Part shown: positions 7,727-15,969 of the stretch, piece by piece
Layout of the letters: every line of letters begins with the position of its first letter
Position numbering within the stretch: the first letter of the stretch is position 1
DNA from: Candidatus Dormiibacterota bacterium
Lineage (GTDB): Bacteria > Chloroflexota > Dormibacteria > Aeolococcales > Aeolococcaceae
Assembly: GCA_003132525.1 (NCBI GenBank)
Contig: PKXZ01000098.1
Location: forward strand, 38,679-75,709
Direction of reading: 5' to 3'
Length of the DNA stretch: 37,031 bases
The notes under the pieces: generated by a model
Told to the model about the DNA's origin: nothing
Seen by the model: the letters and a program-made list of their open reading frames with translations, nothing else
Databases searched by the model: none
Program-made: the position numbers and the translations under genes

Positions 7727-9316
7727 ATGGCTCCAGTTCAAGGCATCAGCTGGGACGATCGCAAGCGCAGAGTCGTGAGCGCGATGGCGGCCGCCACGGC
7801 CGTCGTTCTCAGCGCCGGCGCAGTTGCCACGACGGCACACGCCTCCGATGCACACCTCGTCTCCGTGATCGTGCGTGCACAGCCGGCCGGGATCGGCGCC
7901 GCGGACCAGGAGATCACCGCACTGGGCGGGCACGTCGACCAGCAGATCAGCCTGATCAATGCGGTCGTCGCTGACGTTCCATCGGACGCGGTCGCCGAAC
8001 TCGCGGCCACGCCGGCCGTGGCGCAGGTCACCTCGAACGGATCGGTTCAGCTCCTGGGCAGCTCGTACAGCGCGACCAGCAGCTCGTACAACCCGGCCAC
8101 CGACGTCGACTCCATGTACAACGTCGAGCAGATGGATGGCGCGCACGCCTACTGGGATGCGGGCTTTACCGGTCAGGGTGTTGGCGTCGCGCTCATCGAC
8201 TCCGGCGTCTCGCCAGTGAATGGCTTGCAGACTCCTGGCAAGGTGGTCAACGGGCCGGACTACTCGTCCGACTCGGCGTTCCGGTCGCTGCGAGACCTCG
8301 ACGAATTTGGTCACGGCACGCACATGGCCGGGATCATCGCCGGCCTCGACAACGGCGCCAGCGTCAGCTCGAGCGACACCACTGATTTCATGGGCATGGC
8401 ACCCAACTCGCAGATCGTGAACGTCAAAGTCGCCGGCGCGACCGGCCAGACGACGGTTGCGCAGGTGCTCACCGCGATCAGCTGGGTGGTGCAGCACCAG
8501 AATTCCAACGGCATGAACATCCGCGTGCTCAACCTCTCGTATGGCACGGATACCAACAACAGCTACGAGCTCGATCCGCTCGCTTACGCGGCCGAACAGG
8601 CGTGGCTGCATGGCATCGTCGTGGTGGTTGCCGCAGGCAACGAGGGCAACTACTCCGACGGTCTTGAGGACCCGGCGATCGATCCGTACGTGATTGCCGT
8701 TGGTGCCTCCGACACCGAGAACACCACAACAGTTGCCAACCACCAGCCCGCGAGCTTCACGAGCCAGGGTGACGGGACGCGCAACCCCGACCTCGCAGCG
8801 CCCGGCACCCACATCGTGTCGCTGCGCGACCCGGGATCCCTCATCGACGACATGTTCGGCGCTACCGCGACGGTCGACGGTCGCTTCTTCCTCGGGAGCG
8901 GAACGTCGCAGGCAGCAGCAGTTGTGTCGGGCGCAGCGGCGCTGCTCTTGAGCCAGCGGCCGTCGCTCACGCCCGATCAGGTCAAGGCGCTGCTCGTTGG
9001 CAACACGAACTCCATGCAGGGTCCGCAGACCCTGATCGGCAGCGGCGAGCTCGACCTCGCGGCCGTGCTCAACGCACCCACGCCGAACGCAGTCCAGACC
9101 TTTGCGACCTCGACCGGCGGAAACTCGCGCGGTTGGTGGTGGGCGGCCGGCGCCTCCTGGTCCGGCGCATCGTGGTCCGGGGCCTCGTGGTCGGGCGCAT
9201 CGTGGTCGGGTGCGTCGTGGTCCGGAGCGTCGTGGTCAGGAGCCTCGTGGTCCGGCGCCTCCTGGTCGGGGGCATCCTGGTCCGGCTCCAGCTGGTCCGA
9301 CGCCGACTGGAGTTAG
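7727..9316 (+). CDS. Secreted S8 (subtilisin-like) serine peptidase with GASWS tail
   Basis: A 529-residue exported subtilase. The signal peptide (DDRKRR, hydrophobic core, THASD-like site) ends near residue 41. An inhibitor-I9-like propeptide region spans about 42-110 and the peptidase domain about 140-455. The triad is visible: Asp158 in ALIDSGV, His196 in GHGTHMAG and Ser394 in GSGTSQAAA, with the oxyanion Asn in AAGNEG. The Ser motif departs from the usual GTSMAAP: Gln replaces Met and Ala replaces Pro. After WWWAA come eleven pentapeptides (GASWS x9, GSSWS, DADWS) to the end. ATG 7727 has a G-rich stretch (7711-7716) 10 nt upstream. Tails of this kind are seen in actinobacterial subtilases; the role may be wall or matrix attachment, which is inference. 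Confidence 0.92.
   Translation: MAPVQGISWDDRKRRVVSAMAAATAVVLSAGAVATTAHASDAHLVSVIVRAQPAGIGAADQEITALGGHVDQQISLINAVVADVPSDAVAELAATPAVAQVTSNGSVQLLGSSYSATSSSYNPATDVDSMYNVEQMDGAHAYWDAGFTGQGVGVALIDSGVSPVNGLQTPGKVVNGPDYSSDSAFRSLRDLDEFGHGTHMAGIIAGLDNGASVSSSDTTDFMGMAPNSQIVNVKVAGATGQTTVAQVLTAISWVVQHQNSNGMNIRVLNLSYGTDTNNSYELDPLAYAAEQAWLHGIVVVVAAGNEGNYSDGLEDPAIDPYVIAVGASDTENTTTVANHQPASFTSQGDGTRNPDLAAPGTHIVSLRDPGSLIDDMFGATATVDGRFFLGSGTSQAAAVVSGAAALLLSQRPSLTPDQVKALLVGNTNSMQGPQTLIGSGELDLAAVLNAPTPNAVQTFATSTGGNSRGWWWAAGASWSGASWSGASWSGASWSGASWSGASWSGASWSGASWSGASWSGSSWSDADWS
9149..9313 (+). repeat. 15-bp tandem repeat encoding GASWS
   Basis: Eleven in-frame 15-bp units at the 3' end of the S8 peptidase gene. 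Nine encode GASWS; the last two encode GSSWS and DADWS. Third-codon positions differ between units (tcc/tcg/tca for Ser, gcc/gca/gcg for Ala), so the peptide is kept by selection rather than by very recent copying. Confidence 0.95.
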
Positions 9317-9328
9317 GTTCCGGAACCT
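9315..9328. other. 14-nt perfect palindrome at end of protease gene
   Basis: AGGTTCCGGAACCT overlaps the last two bases of the TAG stop. It has no loop, so it looks more like a binding site for a dimeric protein than a terminator; it could control the downstream GGDEF-EAL gene, whose start is 50-140 nt away. Confidence 0.35.
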
Positions 9329-9454
9329 CGGTCCGGCCACCCGGGGCGCTGGCTCGCCACTTCGATGCCTCCGCTGCCGATAGCCCTGCTACCGCTTGGC
9401 AACAGCACTGGCACGGCGAGTTCAATTGAGGGCGATCTGAACGACGATTCGGGC

Positions 9455-12085
9455 ATGGCCAAGGAGGCGGAGAGCCCTGAGTCGCCTGGCGATTCAGGAC
9501 CGGCAACTTCGAGCAGGAGGGGACACCGCGTCCACCTGCTGACGATCGTCCTCGTCGCCACAGCGATCATCCTGCTCGTCAAGGTCGTCGCCCCACTGCA
9601 CGGCATCCCTGCGCCGCGCCAGGTCCCGTGGTGGGTGCTCATCCCGCTCTTCTCGGCGGCGGAAGTGTTCGTGGTCCACATCCAGTTCCGCCGCGACGCC
9701 CAGTCGTTCTCGCTCAGTGAGCTGCCGCTGGTCGTCGGGTTCTTTTTCGCACCACCGCTGATCGTCCTGCTCTCCATGGTTGCCGGGACCGCAATCGCAC
9801 TGCTGGTTCACCGCCGCCAGTCACCCTTGAAGCTGGCGTTCAACCTCGCCAACTTCACGGTCGCCAACAGCGTTGTCGCCGTGCTGTTCATGCACCTTGT
9901 CGACCACCACGACGCTTTGAGCGCGATCAGCTTTCTCGGTGTCCTGGTGGCCGTCCTCGCCGGCGGCGTTGTGCAGTCATTCGTGATCCTGACCGCGATC
10001 TCGTTCTCGGAAGGGCGCATCGATCGTGTGGGCATCGCCTCGACCTTCGGATTCACCCAGGCAGCGACGGTGATCAACACCTGCCTTGCGCTGATCGGCG
10101 TCCGCATCGTCTGGCAGAATCCCAGCGAGCTCTGGCTGCTCGCGGTGCCCACCGTGGGCGTGTTCATCGCGTATCGCTTCTATGTCGCAGAGCGCGAGAA
10201 GCGCGACCAGGTCGACTTCCTCTATCAGTCGAGCAAGCAGCTCCAACGCACCGAAGCGGTGGATGACGCAGTCGCGCAGTTGCTCACCAAGTCGTGCGAG
10301 GTCTTCCGCGCCGAGCGCGCAGAGATTACCTTTCTTCCCACTCGCGAGCGCGATGCCGTGGTGCGGACGGCTGTCGACACGGAACAGACTACGCAGTTCA
10401 TGACTCCGGTCATCCTCGACGACGCGGAGCTGCAGTTCATGAGCCGGTTGTTGCTCGACTCGCCGCTCTTGCTCAGCACACACGGCAAGACCGATGGCGA
10501 TCCCAGCGGATTTCTCGAGCACCGCGGGCTGCGCGACGCCATGGCCGTCGTGCTCCGCGGCGAGAACAACATGGTGGGCACCATGCTCATCGCCAACCGT
10601 CTTGGCGAGGTCACGGGTTTCGACGACGAGGACCTGCGCCTCCTCGAGATGCTCGCCAACCAGACCGGTGTCATCCTCGAACGCGGAAGGTTGCAGCACT
10701 CGTTGTCGCAGCTCACCGTGCTCCAGGAACAGCTGCGGCACGAGGCGTCGCACGATCCGCTCACTGGCATGGCCAACCGGCTGCTCTTCGGATCGCGCGT
10801 CGAGCAGGCGCTCGCGCAGAGCGGCCAGCACGTGGGGGTGCTCTTCATCGACATCGATGACTTCAAGACTGTCAACGACAGTCTTGGCCATGCAGCCGGC
10901 GACGAGCTCCTCCGCGCAATCGCCGACCGCATCGGGCAGTGCCTGCGTCCCGGCGACGTCGCTGCACGACTGGGAGGCGACGAGTTCTCCGTGCTCCTCA
11001 TCGGCATCGACGAGCCGGCCACCGCCGTGCGCATTGCCGAGCGGGTTATCGAAGCGCTCCGCGAGCCGTTCATCATCGCCGCCGAGGAGGTGCTGACCCA
11101 CGCGAGCATCGGCATCGCGACGGCCATCGACACGGTGTGCGACGGGCAGGAACTGCTGCAGAACGCGGACCTCGCCCTGTACACCGCCAAGAGTTCAGGC
11201 AAGTCCCGCTGGGAGCTGTTCGAGCCCGCGATGTATGCCGCGGTGCAGCACCGCCATCGTCTCAAGGCAGACCTGTACCACGCCGTCGAGCAGGTCGAGT
11301 TCGAGCTGCTGTATCAGCCGATCGTGCGGGTGTCGACGTGCGAGATCGTTGCGGCCGAGGCGCTGCTGCGCTGGCGCCATCCCACCCGCGGGACGGTGCT
11401 GCCGGACGACTTCATCAGCCTCGTCGAGGAGACGGGCCTGATCACGCAGCTCGGCGCGTGGGTGATGCGCAGCGCCTGCGAGGAGGCGCGCGACTGGCCT
11501 TCCGTCGATGGTGCTGCTCCCGTTGCGGTGAGCGTCAACGTGGCTGTCCGTCAGCTGCGCGAGCCGGACTTCGTCGACAGCGTGCGCGAGGTGCTCCGCG
11601 ACACCGGTCTTGATGCCCGCCGTCTCATCGTCGAGGTGACCGAGGCGGACATTGTGTATGACACCGAGCCGATCATCGGCCGCCTCAGTGAGCTGCGCGA
11701 AATGGGAGTGCGCATCGCGCTCGACGACTTCGGCACCGGTCACTCGTCGCTGAGCCGGCTTCGAGATTTTCCGGTTGACGTGCTGAAGATCGACCGTTCA
11801 TTCACCGCATCGCTCTGCGGCCCGACCACGTCGATCGGTTTCGCTCACTCGGTGTTCAACTTCGGTGTCGGCCTCGGTCTCAGCGTGATCGCGGAGGGTG
11901 TCGAAACCGAGGAGTGTCTTCGGGAGCTCGGCGAGCTCGGCTGCGAGCTGGCGCAGGGGTATCTCTTCGGCCACCCGCTGACGCCGCTCGCGATGCGACG
12001 TCTGCTCGATCACAACATCGCAGTGCCAACACCGCTGCCGGCACTTGCAGCGCTCTCGGCGGGGACCACCTACCCGACGCGCTAA
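9455..12085 (+). CDS. Membrane-bound GAF-GGDEF-EAL c-di-GMP protein
   Basis: 876 residues from ATG 9455. Another in-frame ATG at 9365 would add 30 residues; neither has a clear Shine-Dalgarno, so the start is unsure. Residues about 27-250 hold seven or eight hydrophobic helices, a MASE-like sensory membrane region I cannot assign to a named family. A GAF domain (about 270-425) follows, then GGDEF with intact GGDEF at 507-511 and I-site RPGD at 498-501. The EAL domain has EAL at 635-637, Asn in SVNVAVRQL, Glu in VEVTE, DDFGTGHSSL, Lys in KIDRSF, Glu in AEGVE and Gln in AQGYLF. Both activities look possible. It is the second such enzyme within 8 kb and follows the S8 protease gene. Its end lies 9 nt from the convergent tetR gene. 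Confidence 0.92.
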   Translation: MAKEAESPESPGDSGPATSSRRGHRVHLLTIVLVATAIILLVKVVAPLHGIPAPRQVPWWVLIPLFSAAEVFVVHIQFRRDAQSFSLSELPLVVGFFFAPPLIVLLSMVAGTAIALLVHRRQSPLKLAFNLANFTVANSVVAVLFMHLVDHHDALSAISFLGVLVAVLAGGVVQSFVILTAISFSEGRIDRVGIASTFGFTQAATVINTCLALIGVRIVWQNPSELWLLAVPTVGVFIAYRFYVAEREKRDQVDFLYQSSKQLQRTEAVDDAVAQLLTKSCEVFRAERAEITFLPTRERDAVVRTAVDTEQTTQFMTPVILDDAELQFMSRLLLDSPLLLSTHGKTDGDPSGFLEHRGLRDAMAVVLRGENNMVGTMLIANRLGEVTGFDDEDLRLLEMLANQTGVILERGRLQHSLSQLTVLQEQLRHEASHDPLTGMANRLLFGSRVEQALAQSGQHVGVLFIDIDDFKTVNDSLGHAAGDELLRAIADRIGQCLRPGDVAARLGGDEFSVLLIGIDEPATAVRIAERVIEALREPFIIAAEEVLTHASIGIATAIDTVCDGQELLQNADLALYTAKSSGKSRWELFEPAMYAAVQHRHRLKADLYHAVEQVEFELLYQPIVRVSTCEIVAAEALLRWRHPTRGTVLPDDFISLVEETGLITQLGAWVMRSACEEARDWPSVDGAAPVAVSVNVAVRQLREPDFVDSVREVLRDTGLDARRLIVEVTEADIVYDTEPIIGRLSELREMGVRIALDDFGTGHSSLSRLRDFPVDVLKIDRSFTASLCGPTTSIGFAHSVFNFGVGLGLSVIAEGVETEECLRELGELGCELAQGYLFGHPLTPLAMRRLLDHNIAVPTPLPALAALSAGTTYPTR

Positions 12086-12094
12086 CCGAGCGAC

Positions 12095-12718
12095 TCAGGC
12101 GGCGTACCCGCGCAGGACGCTGTCGACAACGCGCTCCGCGAAAGCGAAGTCGAGCACACCGCCGAACATCAGCCGGAAGTACACGGGACCGACGAGCAGG
12201 TCGGTGGCGAGCTCAGTGTCGGCGTCCGCGCGCAGATCGCCCCGCGCAATCCCCCGCTGGATGACCCGGGTGACCTCGGCGCGACGAGCGGCGACCACCG
12301 TCGCCCGAAACGGATCGCCAAGCGACGGGTCACTCGCGATCTTCGAGAGCAGGGCGCGGATCACCGGCCCGAAGTCCGTCTCGGTGATGGCCCGCATCGG
12401 GTTGAGCACCGCCGCGAGCATCTCCTCGCGGGTGTTGCCCGTCTCGGCCACCGCGATGTGCGGCGCCGCCATCTCCGCCAGCAGATCCTGGGCGAGAGCC
12501 TCCTTGGACGCCCAGCGGCGGTAGATGGTCGCCTTGCCCACGCCGGCGCGGGCGGCGACGTGCTCGAGGCGCATCTCGGCGAAGCCCTTCTCGATCAGCA
12601 GTTCGCGTGCCGCGGTGAGGATGGCCTGGTGGGCGCGTTCGCTTCGCGGCCGCCCGCCGCGGGTCGGAGCCGAGCGGGGCGGGACCGTAACCGTGGTCGA
12701 GGAGTCTGGGTTTCCCAT
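12095..12718 (-). CDS. TetR/AcrR-family repressor
   Basis: A 207-residue regulator. The N-terminal helix-turn-helix is clear: a GRPRSERAHQAIL entry helix, then residues about 50-70 with HVAARAGVGKATIYRRW. The C-terminal ligand-binding half fits the TetR_C group with LLSKIASDP and a LLVGPVYFRLMF helix. ATG 12718 is the only good start after the basic/Ser-Thr-rich N-terminal tail. It is transcribed divergently from the small Cys-rich gene at 12769 with only 50 bp between them, and that gap contains a palindrome (12730-12749). By family precedent it probably represses itself and the divergent gene. The inducer is unknown. Confidence 0.9.
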   Translation of the reverse strand: MGNPDSSTTVTVPPRSAPTRGGRPRSERAHQAILTAARELLIEKGFAEMRLEHVAARAGVGKATIYRRWASKEALAQDLLAEMAAPHIAVAETGNTREEMLAAVLNPMRAITETDFGPVIRALLSKIASDPSLGDPFRATVVAARRAEVTRVIQRGIARGDLRADADTELATDLLVGPVYFRLMFGGVLDFAFAERVVDSVLRGYAA

Positions 12719-12726
12719 TCAGATGG

Positions 12727-12749
12727 TATGATACGGAACGCCTCGTATC
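12727..12749. promoter_or_regulatory. TetR operator and -10 box in divergent gap
   Basis: An inverted repeat GATACG-N8-CGTATC (12730-12749) lies midway between the divergent starts at 12718 and 12769. On the plus strand it overlaps a good -10 box, TATGAT (12727-12732), so a bound dimer would block the promoter of the Cys-rich gene. No clear -35 was found. Confidence 0.65.
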
Positions 12750-12768
12750 GATGTAAAGGAGACCCCAA

Positions 12769-13005
12769 ATGAATACAAAAATAGCCGCATCAGACAACAC
12801 CCGCATCATGGAGCTCATCGAGCGCGCCGAGCGCGAGACCCCCTTCTGTGACTGTGGCGCAACCGCCGCGGCGGTTGCCTGCAACCGTCAGATCTGGTTG
12901 TCGTGCACACGGCATCAGTGCCCTTCCGAGGGAGCCCTCCGCCGAATCATCGCCACGCTGGCCTCGGCTGGTCACACACGCAGGCTCATCGCCGAGGGCG
13001 TGTAA
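12769..13005 (+). CDS. Small Cys-rich protein, possible zinc binder
   Basis: A 78-residue protein with a strong ribosome site (AAAGGAG, 7 nt before ATG 12769). Cys27, Cys29, Cys38, Cys46, His49 and Cys51 form a CxC-x8-C-x7-C-x2-H-x-C array typical of a small metal-binding knuckle. The flanks are helical and charged (MELIERAERE before, ALRRIIATLASAG after). I do not recognise the family. It is the only gene downstream of the TetR operator on this strand, so it is likely the repressor's regulated partner. It may be a small regulator, a metal sensor or a protein-binding adaptor; none of these is shown by the sequence. Confidence 0.75.
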   Translation: MNTKIAASDNTRIMELIERAERETPFCDCGATAAAVACNRQIWLSCTRHQCPSEGALRRIIATLASAGHTRRLIAEGV

Positions 13006-13017
13006 CCCGGGCTGCAA

Positions 13018-14025
13018 TCAGGCTGTCGGCGATCGGCCCCACGCCGTCGCGACAGCCGCCGGGCTGGCGTCGACCGTCCCTGGCTTGATGGCCGCGATGA
13101 TGGTCATGAAGTCATTGAGGCAGTACATCTCGGTGTGGCTCGTCCAGTGCAACTTCCAGTTGGAGCTTGTGCAATCCCACGAGAAGGACGTGCTCTGATC
13201 GCTCGACCCGGTCACGAGCTGATAGAACTGCAGGTCGTCCCACTCGTTGCCGGTCTCGTTGCGGAGGATGCTCGCCCAGCCGGCTGGACTCGTGTAGTGC
13301 TTTCCTGCGGTGGTGGTCAGCGAATAGCACGCCATCCCCTGCACGTTGCATTCACCGCCCAGCACGTTATCGGCGTCCTCGAACCACGGCGCCTTCAGCG
13401 TGGAGCGCTTGTTGACGATCGGTGTGTAGCTGTAGACGCGACCGTAGGCGAAGCAGGTACTGACCGGGTTCTTCTGAATCGCCGGTGTGTGCACGTCGTC
13501 GGGATATGCGAACTCGCCCCAGGCGTTGTCGAAGCCCTCGGCGGTGAAATCGGGAAGTGACCCGCAACTCTCCGCATACTGTGATCCGGTCCCCATCGAG
13601 GGAGGCGGCGTGTCGCCCGTGATGTCGTTGTGGTTCAAGCCTTCGCTGACCACGTCGAAGCCGTACTCCGATTGCAGCGCCTGGAGATCCGACCAGTCGG
13701 CATAGATATCACCGTTGGTGCAATCCTCGCCCGTGGTGCTGGCGCGGTCGACATTCACCGTGCCGATTGCGGGCAGATGCATGCTGCTCAGGTCGGCGAC
13801 CACGGTGTCGAGACGGAGTATGCCCGGCACCGGCACGCACCCCGGATTGGTGTAGCTGCCCTCGATCGAACGACCGAACTGAATCGTGACGTACCGCGGT
13901 GCCGGCGCGGCAGTCGATGCCAGGGCGACCGTGCTGATGGACTGAGTCACAGCGAGGACTGCAACCACCAGCACGAGGCCAAGCTTCCACGAGGGGCGGC
14001 GGACTACATGATTGACGTCACGCAT
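13018..14025 (-). CDS. Exported protein, polysaccharide-deacetylase-like
   Basis: A 335-residue protein with a signal peptide: basic VRRPSWK, hydrophobic LGLVLVVAVLAV, and a cleavage region near ALASTAAPA. The mature part opens with YVTIQFGR and contains TVNVDRAS, YGFDVVSEGLNHND and ESCGSLPDFTAEGFD followed by WGEFAYPDD. This layout recalls secreted deacetylase-like TIM-barrel proteins of actinobacteria, but I do not see a full metal-binding NodB set, so activity is unproven. Eight or so Cys in the mature part suggest disulfides. The start ATG 14025 overlaps the iolB stop by 8 nt (ATGCGTGA), so it is the third gene of a coupled operon after transaldolase and iolB. Confidence 0.7.
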   Translation of the reverse strand: MRDVNHVVRRPSWKLGLVLVVAVLAVTQSISTVALASTAAPAPRYVTIQFGRSIEGSYTNPGCVPVPGILRLDTVVADLSSMHLPAIGTVNVDRASTTGEDCTNGDIYADWSDLQALQSEYGFDVVSEGLNHNDITGDTPPPSMGTGSQYAESCGSLPDFTAEGFDNAWGEFAYPDDVHTPAIQKNPVSTCFAYGRVYSYTPIVNKRSTLKAPWFEDADNVLGGECNVQGMACYSLTTTAGKHYTSPAGWASILRNETGNEWDDLQFYQLVTGSSDQSTSFSWDCTSSNWKLHWTSHTEMYCLNDFMTIIAAIKPGTVDASPAAVATAWGRSPTA

Positions 14026-14797
14026 GCTCGTTCAACCAGCGATAGCGCGGATCGAGGTAGACGCGCATCACGCGCACCTCACCGGCGAGGATCCACAGGT
14101 AGTAGAGGTCATGTCCGGGCGCGGCAACGACGGGGTGGAATCCCGACGTGATCGCCGCGGCGTCGCCGTCGTGCGCCATCCACACATCCTCCCGCGCCGA
14201 GTCGATGTCGTACCGGGCCTGCAGCGCGAAACCGTTGGCAGGATGGACGCGGTAGTAGTAGACCTCCTCCAGCTGCGCCTCTTCCGCCGACTCGCGGTCG
14301 TGGCGGTGGGGTGGAAACGACGACCACGCGCCCGTGCCGTTGTGGATCGTTTCACCGACGATGAGTCGCGACGCCGGAGCGTCTGGCCCGAGGATGTTGC
14401 GCACCGTCCTGCTCCAGTTGTCGCGTCCCACCACGTTCTCGCGTTGCTCCGCCGCTGGAATGACGCGCGCCGGGCCAGGGGCGTGTTCACTGGCAGGCGT
14501 AGCAATCACCGCGGCGGTCAGGGTGGTGGCATCGCCATCCGCGATAGGGACCAGCTCGACGGACGAAGCCGGGGGGATGTAAACCGCATCGCCCGCGCCT
14601 TCGAAAACGTCATGGCGGCCGCCTGCCACCCCGCAGTCCAAGCCGTCGAGCACGACGCGCGCACGCCCGGCAAGGATGACCACGAGCCGCTCGGTTCCCT
14701 CGCCGAGCACGAGGAGATCCTCGGGTTCCGCGGTGATCAGGTCGAGCGAGATGAATTTGGTCTGCTCACCGGCGCGGATGAGCGAATCGATCTTCAC
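14018..14797 (-). CDS. iolB: 5-deoxy-glucuronate isomerase IolB
   Basis: 259 residues from GTG 14797, close to the usual 260-270 for IolB. The GTG overlaps the transaldolase stop as GTGA, a coupled start; a longer frame to 14863 would lie inside the upstream gene and is rejected. The bicupin family signature is clear in the C-terminal half: GETIHNGTGAWSSFPPHRHD at about 148-167 with His164 and His166, then LEEVYYYRV with a Glu ligand, and FHPVVAAPGHDLYYLW. The enzyme converts 5-deoxy-D-glucuronate to 5-dehydro-2-deoxy-D-gluconate in cytoplasmic myo-inositol breakdown. Other iol genes (iolC, iolD, iolE, iolG, iolJ) are not in this window. Confidence 0.92.
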   Translation of the reverse strand: MKIDSLIRAGEQTKFISLDLITAEPEDLLVLGEGTERLVVILAGRARVVLDGLDCGVAGGRHDVFEGAGDAVYIPPASSVELVPIADGDATTLTAAVIATPASEHAPGPARVIPAAEQRENVVGRDNWSRTVRNILGPDAPASRLIVGETIHNGTGAWSSFPPHRHDRESAEEAQLEEVYYYRVHPANGFALQARYDIDSAREDVWMAHDGDAAAITSGFHPVVAAPGHDLYYLWILAGEVRVMRVYLDPRYRWLNEHA

Positions 14798-15903
14798 GCC
14801 GACGGTGCCCGATCCGGGTCGGGGATCATCGCATCGCGCACGAATGCGTTCAGGTCGCCACACGCGGCGCAGAACTGGCGCAGCGTGCGTCGCGTCGCGC
14901 CGAAGCGATCGAAGTCCGCCACACTGATCCCATCCTCGGTGTACGCGCGGCGGAAGTCCGGGAAATGCGCGAGTAACCCGTCAACGACACGCGGATCCGC
15001 CGGATTGTCGATGCGCGGAATCACGTTGACATCGCTGGCATTCAGGCGCTTCTGCCACGCGTAGGTCGGTGACACGACGGCATCCGCGCCGATCAGTTCA
15101 CTCCAGTGCATGTGGTTGCGGAAGGCCGCGGACAGGAGACGCAGGCGGTACCCGCGCTCGCGAAAGATCGCGTAGGTCTTCTTGAACACGGCCACGCCCG
15201 CCCATTCGAGATATCCGGGATCAACGGTGATCCCGTCGCGCTCCATCACCACCTTGAGCCAGTCGTCCAGCCTGCCAACCATGATCGTGCAGACCGGCCC
15301 CATCGACGCGATGTCCTTTCCCTCAGCCTCACGTCTCCGCAGACCGCGCTCGACCGCCTCGGCCACGGCGATGCATTGCGGGAGCGTGAAACACACCGTC
15401 GCGTTGATGCTCACGCCGTGATACGTCGCTTCCTCAATGGCGGGGATGCCGGCGCGTGTCACCGGGATCTTCACGATCATGTTCTTGGCGAGGTCGCTGA
15501 ACGCGAGCGCCTGCTTGACGATCGCGTCGCTGTCGCGGAAGAAGCGCGGATCTGTCTGGATGGACAGCCGGCCGTTGCGCCCACGATGTGTCTCGAAGAT
15601 CGGCTCCAGGAGCTTCGCAGCCCGGATCGACAGCTCCTCCACGAGCTTCCAGGCAATCGTGTCCTCGGTCGCCGTCGGGAGCTCCCGGAGCAGCGCCTTC
15701 GTCCGCGGTCCCCAGGTCGCCCGGTCACCGGCGAGTACCGCAGCAGCGATCACCGGGTTGCAGGTCGCTCCGACGGCGCCGTTCTCGATCGAATACGTGA
15801 GCTCGTCGATCGCCGCCGAATCGTTCCAGAGAACGGTCGGCGTGGTCTGGGTCATCTGATACAGCGGACTGCGGTAAGCAACCGTTGTCTGAGCGGTGGT
15901 CAT
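14794..15903 (-). CDS. Transaldolase-family protein (class I aldolase fold)
   Basis: A 369-residue protein of the transaldolase family. Features: substrate loop GATCNPVIAAAVL at about 45-57, RLSIQTDPR at 112-120, Schiff-base Lys145 in IVKIPVT, SINATVCFTLPQ, MVGRLDDWLK and FRNHMHWSEL near the C-terminus. It belongs to the subgroup with TCNPVI rather than the TSNPTI of classical pentose-phosphate transaldolase. ATG 15903 starts after a stop-rich gap; the ribosome site is weak. It is the first gene of an operon with iolB (4-nt overlap). This context suggests a role in inositol or related sugar-acid breakdown, perhaps as a carbon-carbon lyase replacing IolJ; that is inference. Confidence 0.85.
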   Translation of the reverse strand: MTTAQTTVAYRSPLYQMTQTTPTVLWNDSAAIDELTYSIENGAVGATCNPVIAAAVLAGDRATWGPRTKALLRELPTATEDTIAWKLVEELSIRAAKLLEPIFETHRGRNGRLSIQTDPRFFRDSDAIVKQALAFSDLAKNMIVKIPVTRAGIPAIEEATYHGVSINATVCFTLPQCIAVAEAVERGLRRREAEGKDIASMGPVCTIMVGRLDDWLKVVMERDGITVDPGYLEWAGVAVFKKTYAIFRERGYRLRLLSAAFRNHMHWSELIGADAVVSPTYAWQKRLNASDVNVIPRIDNPADPRVVDGLLAHFPDFRRAYTEDGISVADFDRFGATRRTLRQFCAACGDLNAFVRDAMIPDPDRAPSA

Positions 15904-15969
15904 CGCGTAACGAGCCTACTCTCACCGCGCCGCCACCCTCGCAGGGCTAATCGCCGGACCACGCGCCGA

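Noticed and set aside
10225..11265. Long minus-strand open frame (346 codons) opposite the membrane GGDEF-EAL gene
   Set aside because: Shadow of a real gene; low-complexity Ser/Arg composition and no start signal.
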